From assembly GCF_045528445.1 (NCBI RefSeq), contig NZ_JBGQQU010000004.1, positions 1 through 64,000 on the forward strand: 64,000 nucleotides of DNA, read 5' to 3'. The translations under genes and the position numbers were made by a program. The stretch comes from Desemzia sp045528445 (lineage in GTDB: Bacteria; Bacillota; Bacilli; Lactobacillales; Carnobacteriaceae). Shown one piece after another: positions 1 to 7,789 of this stretch. The first letter of the stretch is position 1, and the number at the start of each line of letters is the position of its first letter. The notes beneath the pieces were generated by a model. It did not search any database and was not told the DNA's origin. It worked only from the letters and a program-made list of their open reading frames with translations.

Positions 1-72
1 GTTCATTTTTAGTCCCATTGGTTGGTTGAAGTCTTCGAAAGCGATTTGTGAATACGGTTGTGATTTATACAT
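1..72 (-). mobile_element. Transposase, N-terminal end only (runs off the left edge)
   Basis: Reading leftward from an ATG at 72-70 gives 24 codons ending at the window edge, with residues FEDFNQPMGLKMN near the cut. I recognise this as the opening of IS1182/IS5-type transposases found in Lactobacillales, but only the first 24 residues are visible. A purine-rich stretch (ATGAGGACAG) lies just upstream on the minus strand. An inverted pair TGCAAGG/CCTTGCA at 98-135 lies between this start and the next gene and may belong to the element end. The family assignment is tentative. Confidence 0.5.
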
Positions 73-97
73 GTTTCTGTCCTCATTTCAGTAAAAG

Positions 98-135
98 TGC
101 AAGGTTTTGTTTAACATCCTATAAAAACCCTTGCA
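98..135. repeat. Small inverted repeat beside the transposase start
   Basis: TGCAAGG at 98-104 and CCTTGCA at 129-135 form an inverted pair with an AT-rich middle. It could be part of the insertion sequence end or a short terminator-like hairpin. The rest of the gap up to 345 is AT-rich with no supported gene. Confidence 0.3.
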
Positions 136-344
136 TCTATTATATCAATCATTAGTTGTAAAAGGCAGCAGAATAAGCATAGTTTATTATTCAGTAGACA
201 TTAATTAATAAGTGCTATAATATTCACTAATATAACTAGTTTAATTTTAATGAGGTAGAACAACTTAAATTTAAAGACAGTTATTAAAACTATAGAAAAT
301 TATTAGAGAATATAAATTTCGTTACAATATTAGGAGGTAAAAAC

Positions 345-1252
345 ATGGAATTAATTGTAGTAATAGCATTTATTTTGTTTCTTTCATCTAGAAATTCTAA
401 TAAGAAAGATGTATTAATGAAGGATTTTCCTTCACCTGATTTAAATGACTTGTTTGACAAAAAAAATTATAATTCTTCTAAAAATAAAAATTACTCAAAT
501 CAAGATAGGGAAGATGCTTCTTTCAAACAAGAAGATATTTTTTTACATATGACAATACTATTTTTAATGAGAAACTATGGAAAATTTCAGGGAAGTCTGC
601 ATTAATTAGATCACAAGAAGGAGATGAATACTTCTTATTTATGGAAACGGGAAAGCATAGTTTAAGAGACGAAAAGTTTCTAATTGAGTATGCCATCGAA
701 CAACATTATGATACAAAAGGACAAAAGAAAATGTATTTTAATAATATTAGTGTTAATGGTATTCAAGTTGGAGGAAAAGTAACCAATAAAAAAAGTGCTG
801 CTTCTGTCTTAAAGGATATCTCAAATATGACCAAAGATGCTATTTTTGATGAAGAGGCTATTGGCAATCGCTTTTTTCTTGAATGTGCAGCAACATTGTT
901 ATTCAATGAGATTAATTTGAATAGAACGCTAACAGATTATACAAATATGCCAAAAGAAGTCAGAGAAAAATTTATTCAAAATGCATATGAAAGATTAAAC
1001 CATTACGTTGACAATCTTGAAAATCTTTATTATAAGGAATCTAATCATCATAGTGCCGATATTAACAGTTTTGATATCTATTTAAAAGTTATGGAATTTC
1101 AAAGTGTAAATGGTATTACTTACGATGATATCAAAGTTCAATATAAAAAATTGGCAAAAAAATATCACCCTGATTCAATTAATGGAGATGAAAATAGGTT
1201 TAAACTAATTTTAGATGCATTTGAGTATTTACAAGAATATTATCCAAAATAA
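345..1252 (+). pseudogene. Membrane-anchored J-domain protein, broken by a 1-base frameshift
   Basis: Two reading frames together make one protein. The first (345-605) starts after AGGAGG with a hydrophobic N-terminal anchor (about residues 1-14, then a polar Asn/Lys-rich linker). The second frame, open across 539-1252, reads ISGKSALIRSQEGDEY before the first ATG at 641 and ends in a C-terminal J-domain with the HPD motif (KKYHPDS). The switch falls at the run of seven T at 538-544; one extra T would join the frames without a stop. J-domains stimulate DnaK-type Hsp70 chaperones; an N-terminal anchor would place this one at the membrane. The break could be a true mutation, phase variation or a sequencing error in a homopolymer. 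Confidence 0.7.
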
Positions 1253-1267
1253 ACTATGGGAATGATA

Positions 1268-1360
1268 ATGTCTAGTAAGAAAATTTATAATGTGTTTAAA
1301 AAACCAGAGTTATCTATGTTGATGGCAGAAAAAGAAAAAGTTAATGAAAGTTTAGTTTAG
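1268..1360 (+). CDS. Possible 30-residue protein of unknown function
   Basis: A short ORF starts at ATG 1268 six bases after GGGA and ends at 1360, encoding a Lys/Glu-rich peptide (MSSKKIYNVFKKPELS...). It follows the J-domain gene by 15 bases and could be coupled to it. No family is recognised, and it may be chance. Confidence 0.25.
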   Translation: MSSKKIYNVFKKPELSMLMAEKEKVNESLV

Positions 1361-1490
1361 AAGAATATCAAATTATAAAAAAATAGACTCAGACATAAAA
1401 GTAATGTTGTGAAAAAATAGTTCTGTTTTTGTATGTTTTGATAGAAATATAGAATAATGTATTCTAAAACAACTGAATAAAATAATCAGT

Positions 1491-1605
1491 ATTTTAGAAG
1501 TGTATTTTAGAAGTGTATTTTTTAGGAAATCTTTTGTCCTAGTCAATATTTTCTTGAAATTTCTGGATCAATGAGTTTAAATACCTTTTAAATACCTTTT
1601 TAACT
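1491..1605. repeat. Short tandem duplications in an AT-rich gap
   Basis: The gap 1361-1904 holds no convincing gene. Within it, the unit ATTTTAGAAGTGT is repeated back to back near 1491-1518, and AAATACCTTTT is repeated near 1578-1601. Both look like slippage duplications. Confidence 0.45.
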
Positions 1606-1619
1606 AAAAATTATTATAG

Positions 1620-1661
1620 AAAAACTTATTTCCTATTCACAAAAGGAAATAAGTTTTTTTG
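1620..1661 (+). terminator. Rho-independent terminator
   Basis: AAACTTATTTCC (from 1622) pairs with GGAAATAAGTTT (1645-1656), followed by a T run. It isolates the J-domain region from the amino acid transporter downstream. Confidence 0.75.
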
Positions 1662-1791
1662 CTAATTAATGACAAAATAATGAGCGTTCTCTAATTTTAA
1701 AAAGTGGCTTTAGAATAAGCTTTTGAGACATAAAAAAGACTAACTATCATTTTCATGGAAGATAATATTACACAACGATTGCACATTTTAA

Positions 1792-1820
1792 TTGATTTCT
1801 CATCAAAACATCATTATACT
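1792..1820 (+). promoter_or_regulatory. Promoter for the amino acid ABC importer
   Basis: TTGATT (1792-1797) and TATACT (1815-1820) are separated by 17 bases, about 85 bases before the TTG start of the ATPase gene. No GlnR-type inverted motif was seen here. Confidence 0.55.
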
Positions 1821-1904
1821 TTTAATTTGTACTAGAGAATAGTGCATGAATACTTCAAAATAATGAGATGTTCATATTTTTTTGCAAAAGGAGATGAGGC
1901 AACG

Positions 1905-2627
1905 TTGATTAAACTGCAAAATGTAAATAAATATTTTGGAGACCACCATGTACTGAAAGATATCAATCTAGAGGTGGCGGAAGGGGAGAAAATCGTTATT
2001 ATCGGGCCTTCGGGTTCTGGTAAAAGTACGACTGTTCGATGTATGAACTTCCTTGAGGAACCGACATCAGGAGAAGTTTTTATTGAAGGCAAACAAGTGA
2101 CTGCAAAAAACAAATTAGAAGTTGTACGCAATTCTTCTGCAATGGTTTTTCAACAGTTCAACCTCTATCCGCATATGACGGTGTTGGAAAATCTGACGAT
2201 TGGTCCAATAAAGCTGCAAAAAAAATCTAAAAAAGAAGCAGAAGAAACAGCCTATAAGTATTTAGATATCGTAGGGCTGAGAGAGAAAGCCAATGTTTAT
2301 CCGTCCACTTTATCAGGTGGACAACAGCAAAGGGTCGCTATCGCGAGATCCCTTTGTTCAGAAACGAAAATCATTTTATTCGACGAACCGACTTCAGCTT
2401 TAGATCCGGAAACGGTGCAAGAAGTGCTGGATGTTATGATCCAGTTGTCGAGTATGAATATCACGATGGTCGTCGTGACACACGAAATGGGATTTGCAAG
2501 GCAAGTAGCAGACCGAGTTATTTTTATGGATGAAGGGACGATTTTGGAAGTAGGGACTCCGGAACATTTCTTCGATAATCCGACTCATGAACGAACGAAA
2601 GAATTTTTAAGCAAAATTTTAAGATAA
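1905..2627 (+). CDS. glnQ: Polar amino acid ABC transporter ATPase (GlnQ type)
   Basis: ATP-binding subunit of a polar amino acid importer, probably for glutamine or a related amino acid, acting on the inner face of the membrane. The 240-residue protein has Walker [10 protein letters not shown]-loop QQFNLYPH, signature LSGGQQQR, Walker [14 protein letters not shown] and H-loop VTHE. I place the start at TTG 1905 ([11 protein letters not shown]), preceded by AAAGGAGATGAGG, because this gives the usual GlnQ length; the ATG at 1842 would add 21 atypical residues. It is the first gene of a four-gene operon with a binding protein and two permeases. Substrate is inferred from family resemblance only. 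Confidence 0.93.
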   Translation: MIKLQNVNKYFGDHHVLKDINLEVAEGEKIVIIGPSGSGKSTTVRCMNFLEEPTSGEVFIEGKQVTAKNKLEVVRNSSAMVFQQFNLYPHMTVLENLTIGPIKLQKKSKKEAEETAYKYLDIVGLREKANVYPSTLSGGQQQRVAIARSLCSETKIILFDEPTSALDPETVQEVLDVMIQLSSMNITMVVVTHEMGFARQVADRVIFMDEGTILEVGTPEHFFDNPTHERTKEFLSKILR

Positions 2628-2654
2628 AACAGGGATAATTAGGGGGAAAAAGAG

Positions 2655-3473
2655 ATGAAAAAAAGAAATCTATTTGCTACATTGATGTTGTCCAGTTTAT
2701 TATTTTTAGGAGCTTGTTCGTCAGATGAAGGTTCAGCAACTGAGTCGACAAGCGGTGCGGATCAAGTTACCGTTGAATCCATCAAAGAAGCAGGCGTATT
2801 GAAAGTAGGAGTCAAAGAAGATGTTCCGAACTTCGGCTTGAAAAATACTGAGACAGGTGAGATCGAAGGATTTGAAATCGATATTGCGAAAAAATTAGCG
2901 GAAGATATTTTAGGTGACCCAGACGCTATCGAGTTGACGCCAGTTACAGCAAAAACACGTGGTCCATTATTGGATAACGGCGAAGTTGATATGATCATCG
3001 CTACCTTTACAGTAACAGATGAACGTAAAGAAACTTACAACTTTACTGAAGCTTATTATGAAGATGCAGTTGGTTTGCTGGTGAAAAAAGATAAGAATTA
3101 TGAAGGCTTGAAAGATATGGATGGAGCAACTATTGGAGTATCGCAAAGTTCAACAACAGCCGATGCTATTAAAGCAGAAGCTGAACAATACGACATTACG
3201 ATGGACTTTTCAGAGTACGCAACTTATCCAGAAATCAAAGCGGCTTTAGATTCTGGTCGTGTAGATGCATTCAGTGTGGACAGATCGATCTTGGCTGGTT
3301 ATTTGGATGATTCTACTGTGATCTTACCAGATCGTTTTGCGACTCAAGATTATGGAATTGCAACGAAGAAATCAAATACAGAATTGGCAGAGCACGTAAA
3401 TGAGTTGATCACTACATGGGGAGAAGATGGCACTCTTGATGGATTGGTTTCAGAGTGGGGACTGAATGAATAA
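2655..3473 (+). CDS. glnH: Amino acid ABC transporter substrate-binding lipoprotein
   Basis: Extracellular substrate-binding lipoprotein (SBP family 3, 272 residues). The signal peptide ends in a lipobox LFLGAC with the lipidated Cys at residue 21, followed by a Ser/Thr/Glu-rich linker. Family marks include GVLKVGVKEDVPNFG near the start of the mature domain and EGFEIDIAKKLAEDILG. Start ATG 2655 follows AGGGGGAAAAAGAG. Its stop codon overlaps the next permease start by one base, so it is translationally coupled. It should deliver a polar amino acid such as glutamine or glutamate to the permease pair downstream; exact ligand cannot be read from sequence. Confidence 0.93.
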   Translation: MKKRNLFATLMLSSLLFLGACSSDEGSATESTSGADQVTVESIKEAGVLKVGVKEDVPNFGLKNTETGEIEGFEIDIAKKLAEDILGDPDAIELTPVTAKTRGPLLDNGEVDMIIATFTVTDERKETYNFTEAYYEDAVGLLVKKDKNYEGLKDMDGATIGVSQSSTTADAIKAEAEQYDITMDFSEYATYPEIKAALDSGRVDAFSVDRSILAGYLDDSTVILPDRFATQDYGIATKKSNTELAEHVNELITTWGEDGTLDGLVSEWGLNE

Positions 3474-4183
3474 TGAACAGTACAAATCCGTTCGCTCTTT
3501 GGAGATGGGAGGCTCTGTTTCAAAACTTTGACAGTATTGGGACTGGTTTTTTAAGGACACTTCAAATCGCTGTCTTAGCCTTGCTGCTGTCTTTGGTGAT
3601 AGGCGTATTCGTTGGGATTCTTTCCACAGCTCAAAGCTGGCTGCCGCGTTCTATCGCTCGGGTGTACGTGGAGATTTTCCAAAACATCCCGCTGGTCATT
3701 CAGATTTTCTTCATGTACAACGGTTTGGCTATGGCTGGTTTAGTGTTGAGTGAATTCACGATCGGGGTAGTAGGTGTCGGGCTGTATCATGGAGCATACG
3801 TAGGAGAAGTCGTGCGGGCCGGTATTTTATCAATGCCTAAAGGCCAGCATGAGGCCGCCTATTCTCAAGGGTTCAATTACGTTCAAACGATGCGCTACAT
3901 CATCTTGCCGCAAATGGTGAAAAGTATATTGCCGCCATTAACGAACCAAGCGGTCAATTTGATCAAAAATACCTCCGTATTGGCGATCATCGCTGGAGCG
4001 GACTTGATGTATGCAGCTGATTCTTACGCTTCTTATTCGTTAAACTACGGACCGGCTTATGTCGTAGCGGGGCTGCTGTATTTCTTATTGTGCTTCCCGC
4101 TGGCGACTTTCTCTCGGAAATACGAAGAGAAATTGAAGAAAAATGATTCCGTAGTAGTGGATATTCCGGAGGTGATGGAATGA
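3473..4183 (+). CDS. Amino acid ABC transporter permease
   Basis: Membrane permease subunit of the HisMQ/GlnP type (236 residues) with several hydrophobic segments. The cytoplasmic coupling loop carries the EAA motif region (GQHEAAYSQGFNYVQTMRYIILPQ), characteristic of amino acid importers. It shares one base (TAATG) with the upstream binding-protein gene and its ATGA stop/start overlaps the next permease at 4180. The two permeases probably form a heterodimer. Confidence 0.92.
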   Translation: MNSTNPFALWRWEALFQNFDSIGTGFLRTLQIAVLALLLSLVIGVFVGILSTAQSWLPRSIARVYVEIFQNIPLVIQIFFMYNGLAMAGLVLSEFTIGVVGVGLYHGAYVGEVVRAGILSMPKGQHEAAYSQGFNYVQTMRYIILPQMVKSILPPLTNQAVNLIKNTSVLAIIAGADLMYAADSYASYSLNYGPAYVVAGLLYFLLCFPLATFSRKYEEKLKKNDSVVVDIPEVME

Positions 4184-4839
4184 TCGAGTCTATAAAAACC
4201 GTTTTTACTCAGCCTAACGTACTTTTTTTACTGGACGGCTTAAAAACGACTTTACTGATTTCTATAGGGGTAGTGATTCTTTCCATCCTATTCGGAACTC
4301 TTTTAGGATTAGTGCGGAACTATGAAAGAAAGTTTTTCGGCAAATTATCCGGATTCTATATTGAGTTGTTTCGCAATACGCCGTTGCTGCTGTGGATGTT
4401 GGGTTGCGCCTTCTTGATTCCAGGAAGTACGATCTTATTGAAAGGGTCATTTGCATTGTTCCTGTATACCGCTGCAGTAGTGGCCGAGATCGTTCGGGGA
4501 GGATTAAACGCGATACCAAAAGGGCAATTTGAAGCCGCTCATTCTCAAGGGTTCTCATTTTTCCAAACCTTGTGGTATATCATCTTGCCGCAAACATTCA
4601 AAAAAGTCATTCCGTCTTTGTTGTCGCAAGTGATCACTACCATCAAAGATACGTCATTCCTTGCTGGGTTGGGAATCATAGAATTTACACGAAGCGGACA
4701 AGTGATTTTAGGAAAAGTCACTAAAACATCAGAAGTCTTTATGATCTATGCTTTCTTAGCGTTAGTGTATTTCCTGATTTGTTTTACCTTGTCTGTTTTA
4801 GTCAGAAACTGGCATAGCAGAAACTCAGAAAATGTTTGA
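4180..4839 (+). CDS. glnP: Amino acid ABC transporter permease
   Basis: Second permease subunit (219 residues), paralogous to the preceding one, with the coupling loop GQFEAAHSQGFSFFQTLWYIILPQ. The start overlaps the upstream stop (ATGA at 4180). It is the last gene of the importer operon and is followed within 20 bases by a strong terminator. Confidence 0.92.
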   Translation: MIESIKTVFTQPNVLFLLDGLKTTLLISIGVVILSILFGTLLGLVRNYERKFFGKLSGFYIELFRNTPLLLWMLGCAFLIPGSTILLKGSFALFLYTAAVVAEIVRGGLNAIPKGQFEAAHSQGFSFFQTLWYIILPQTFKKVIPSLLSQVITTIKDTSFLAGLGIIEFTRSGQVILGKVTKTSEVFMIYAFLALVYFLICFTLSVLVRNWHSRNSENV

Positions 4840-4854
4840 CGGAGCTTTATCCAT

Positions 4855-4904
4855 AAAAACAGGGCATATTCCTTAGCGACAAAAGGGATATGTGCTGTTT
4901 TTTG
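4855..4904 (+). terminator. Terminator after the amino acid importer operon
   Basis: AAAACAG-GCATATTCC pairs with GGATATGTGCTGTTTT around a short loop and runs into TTTTTT. It closes the operon 1905-4839. Confidence 0.8.
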
Positions 4905-5127
4905 TTTGGGTTATTTTAAACGAAAATTAGCTATATCTAAAATACGAATATAATATTAATTTTTATTAATATTGTTCGAGTTAGTGTTTGGCTGTTTTTT
5001 ATTCTTTTTTCATAAAATAATAGACTATACCAATAATAGATAATTGTTAGCCGTCAAATATAAAAACGTATTAATTAAGGTTTTTATTAAATAATTTAAT
5101 CGTAATATTAGAATATACCATATTTGA

Positions 5128-5144
5128 TGTGAGATGTTCTGACA
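5128..5144. promoter_or_regulatory. GlnR/TnrA-type box (distal)
   Basis: TGTGA-N7-TGACA fits the TGTNAN7TNACA consensus of GlnR/TnrA. It lies 85 bases (about eight helical turns) upstream of a second, perfect box, in the gap before the ammonium transporter. Confidence 0.6.
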
Positions 5145-5212
5145 TGCGAGGTGAGGTTTAGAGAATTATTTTAACAAATTCAATGAAATGTATTGCAATC
5201 TTCGTTATTTGG

Positions 5213-5229
5213 TGTTAGTTTTTATAACA
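5213..5229. promoter_or_regulatory. GlnR/TnrA-type box (proximal)
   Basis: TGTTA-GTTTTTA-TAACA is an exact TGTTAN7TAACA match, 38 bases before the amtB start. It overlaps a 22-base palindrome at 5219-5240 (arms TTTTTATAACA / TGTTATAAAAA). Position close to the RBS implies repression of the ammonium transporter when nitrogen is plentiful; this is inference from the consensus. Confidence 0.72.
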
Positions 5230-5267
5230 TGTTATAAAAACAGCTAGTCGAATAGGAGGAGTTGCAA

Positions 5268-7031
5268 ATGTTTGAAGCAACAGATACGCTTTGGGTTTTG
5301 ATAGGAACGGTATTGGTATTTTTTATGCAGGCAGGATTCGCGATGGTAGAGACAGGGTTCACTCGGGCAAAAAATGCAGGTAATATTATTATGAAGAACT
5401 TGATGGATTTTGTATTAGGGTCTTTGATGTATTGGATCATTGGATTTGGAATTATGTTTGGGCCAAGTGTCGCAGGGCTTATCGGAGCGCCTGATTTATT
5501 CGTGCAAGGAAATTACGATTCAACGATTCCAGGGTATGTATTTTTGATGTTTCAGACAGTTTTTGCTGCAACTGCAGCGACAATTGTTTCAGGAGCAATG
5601 GCTGAGCGGACAAAGTTCAGTTCTTACTTGATTTATACGTTGATTATTTCAACTATTGTTTATCCAATTTCTGGTCACTGGATCTGGGGCGGCGGGTGGT
5701 TGTCTGAATTAGGATTTATAGATTTTGCAGGTTCAACGGCTGTTCATATGGTAGGTGGTGTCTCAGCTTTGATTGGGGCGAAAATACTTGGTGCCCGTAT
5801 CGGCAAGTATGACAAAGATGGAAAAGCACGTGCCATTCCTGGACATAGTTTAACACTGGGAGCTTTGGGAGTCTTTATTCTTTGGTTTGCTTGGTTTGGA
5901 TTTAACGGTGCATCTACTGTATCAGCTACAGGGGATGAGACACTGGCTTTGATCGGAACCATCTTTTTAAATACAAACCTTTCTGCTGCAACAGCGACGT
6001 TAACAGCTATGACGATCACTTGGATGAAGTACGGTAAACCTGATATCTCAATGACGTTGAACGGATCACTGGCTGGACTTGTAGGGATCACGGCTGGTTG
6101 TACAGTGGTCTCGCCAGTCGGAGCAGTTGCCATCGGGGCGCTCTCTTCTATTGCTTTGGTATACGGTTTGGAATTTGTAGAAAATAAAGCCAAAATCGAC
6201 GATCCGGTTGGCGCTTTTGGGGTTCATGGAACAGCAGGGGCTTTGGGAACGATTTTGGTAGGAGTATTCGCTGTCGATGGCGGAATTCTGTATGGCGGAA
6301 ACTTTGAACTGCTTAGTGTACAAATACTTGGAGTTGCGGCAGTTGCATTGTGGGTGATTGTAACGATGACAATAGCTTTCCTTGTCATTGATAAAACCGT
6401 TGGATTGCGAGTCAGCGAAGAAGAAGAAATTGCTGGGATGGATGTTTCAGAACACGGCTTAGAATCCAGTTATGGAGATTTTGTAACTGTGCCTTTTGGC
6501 CAAGTACCTGTATTTCGAGGAATGAATAAGGAGCCAAAAGATGTTGAGCTGGCATTTGCGGGAATGAGTTATGGAGAGACAGATTTCGAGGAAAAAGGTA
6601 CAGCAACAACAACAAAAATTGAATTACCAAAATTGGGACGAGCTATTTCAAATGAAGAAAAAATATCCAAAGTCGATATTATTGCTAATGAAGATAGATT
6701 TGAAGAACTGAAAGATGCGTTGAACAAAATTGGTATCACTGGAATGACGGTTACAAAAGTTTATGGTTATGGGATGCAAAAAGGGCATACCACTTATTAT
6801 CGAGGAGCGGAAGTGGACACAAATTTATTGCCTAAAACACGCATCGAAATCATCGTCAGCAGTGTTCCGGTAAAAAGCGTAGTCGAAGCAGCACGCAAGG
6901 TTCTTTATACCGGCCAAGTCGGAGATGGGAAGATTTTTGTGTATGATGTGGAAAATGCTATACGGATTAGTACGGGTGACTATGGTTCATCAGCACTGGA
7001 TTACTCTGAGAGTACAGAAACCGTTGTCTAA
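5268..7031 (+). CDS. amtB: Ammonium transporter with fused C-terminal PII domain
   Basis: Ammonium channel of the Amt/Rh family with a complete PII (GlnB/GlnK) signalling domain fused at the C terminus (587 residues). The channel part (about 1-385) carries DFAGSTAVHMVGG and AFGVHGTAGALG; the pore His pair is near residues 160 and 320. After a linker of about 75 residues comes PII, about 464-575, with T-loop Y-G-Y-G-M-Q-K-G-H near 499-507 (Gln504 is the conserved ATP/2-oxoglutarate site residue) and B-loop TGQVGDGKIFV near 548. The Tyr51 equivalent used for uridylylation is not Tyr here. Start ATG 5268 is eight bases after AGGAGG. The PII domain would sense ATP/ADP/2-oxoglutarate and gate its own channel. 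No separate PII gene is nearby. Confidence 0.93.
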   Translation: MFEATDTLWVLIGTVLVFFMQAGFAMVETGFTRAKNAGNIIMKNLMDFVLGSLMYWIIGFGIMFGPSVAGLIGAPDLFVQGNYDSTIPGYVFLMFQTVFAATAATIVSGAMAERTKFSSYLIYTLIISTIVYPISGHWIWGGGWLSELGFIDFAGSTAVHMVGGVSALIGAKILGARIGKYDKDGKARAIPGHSLTLGALGVFILWFAWFGFNGASTVSATGDETLALIGTIFLNTNLSAATATLTAMTITWMKYGKPDISMTLNGSLAGLVGITAGCTVVSPVGAVAIGALSSIALVYGLEFVENKAKIDDPVGAFGVHGTAGALGTILVGVFAVDGGILYGGNFELLSVQILGVAAVALWVIVTMTIAFLVIDKTVGLRVSEEEEIAGMDVSEHGLESSYGDFVTVPFGQVPVFRGMNKEPKDVELAFAGMSYGETDFEEKGTATTTKIELPKLGRAISNEEKISKVDIIANEDRFEELKDALNKIGITGMTVTKVYGYGMQKGHTTYYRGAEVDTNLLPKTRIEIIVSSVPVKSVVEAARKVLYTGQVGDGKIFVYDVENAIRISTGDYGSSALDYSESTETVV

Positions 7032-7181
7032 TGAATTAGATAAGGTTCAAATACAGTATTCATGAAGCACACTGCGGCAATAGAGTTGAAAAAAACGTTC
7101 AAGAAACTTAAAAACAATCATCAACGTAAATGTGCGTTTGCCAACCACCAAAAGCCTCACACTAAATATAGAATAAGCTGA

Positions 7182-7217
7182 GTGTCGATTTCTCTTGAAG
7201 AGAAGTCGGCATTTTTT
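7182..7217 (+). terminator. Terminator after amtB
   Basis: TGTCGATTTCTC pairs with GAGAAGTCGGCA around TTGAA, then TTTTTT. The preceding 7032-7180 stretch has no supported gene. Confidence 0.7.
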
Positions 7218-7293
7218 AATGGAGTAGGGGAACTTATTCATTGGTTGTCGTGTTCTTTAAGGTTGATTTTGGAACAAATAAAAAGAGTATCTC

Positions 7294-7322
7294 TTTACAA
7301 ATCGAACAAGCGTTCGTATAAT
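7294..7322 (+). promoter_or_regulatory. SOS promoter with LexA box
   Basis: TTTACA (7294-7299) and TATAAT (7317-7322) are spaced 17 bases apart. The spacer contains CGAACAAGCGTTCG at 7303-7316, matching the Gram-positive LexA consensus CGAACRNRYGTTYC except for the last base. It is placed so that bound LexA blocks the promoter of the yolD-polymerase operon. Confidence 0.85.
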
Positions 7323-7353
7323 GGGTTTAAAAGAGAACAAGGCGGTGTCTGAC

Positions 7354-7758
7354 ATGCACGATAAATCGGAAGAGAATAATAGAGTGATCGATCCCAATAC
7401 TTCAGGCTATGTAGATAGAAAAATGGCCAAGTGGCAAGGTCTGATTCTATCTGAACATGCGGAACTGTTAAAAGAAGAGAAAAAAAACAAGGGGAACACC
7501 ACTGAAGAAAAAGAGAAACAGACTCCGGAAGAAATCTACTCGTTGATCGACGACTCATTTAGCCGGAAAGAAATAATAGCGATTCAGCTGGACTGCTTGT
7601 TCAATGGCCAATATGAGGAAGATCTTGTAGGGGTTGTTTGCGGATACTATGAGAACAGTATTTATGTCCAAACGATTGATGCTGGGTTAGTGGTTTGTGA
7701 ATTAGAATTGATCCGCAATGTGGAGAAGACAGAAACTCCAAAGTGGTTTAGGGTGTAA
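7354..7758 (+). CDS. YolD-like protein
   Basis: YolD-family protein (134 residues) with the family motif DRKMAKWQGLILSEHAELLKEE near the N terminus. I place the start at ATG 7354 after AAGGCGGTG; the ATG at 7321 lies inside the -10 element and cannot be used. YolD proteins habitually precede UvrX-type Y-family polymerases in Firmicutes and are thought to act with them in DNA damage tolerance. The LexA box directly upstream supports damage induction. Biochemical role is not established. Confidence 0.85.
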   Translation: MHDKSEENNRVIDPNTSGYVDRKMAKWQGLILSEHAELLKEEKKNKGNTTEEKEKQTPEEIYSLIDDSFSRKEIIAIQLDCLFNGQYEEDLVGVVCGYYENSIYVQTIDAGLVVCELELIRNVEKTETPKWFRV

Positions 7759-7789
7759 AAAAAACGGAATGAACAAGGAGATGTGAATC

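Noticed and set aside
1842..1904. Longer GlnQ from ATG 1842
   Set aside because: The added residues do not match the family and the ribosome site and usual length favour TTG 1905.
7072..7191. 39-residue basic ORF after amtB
   Set aside because: No ribosome site, no recognisable family, and it runs into the terminator; probably chance.
7321..7353. YolD start at ATG 7321
   Set aside because: This ATG is inside the -10 hexamer of the SOS promoter.
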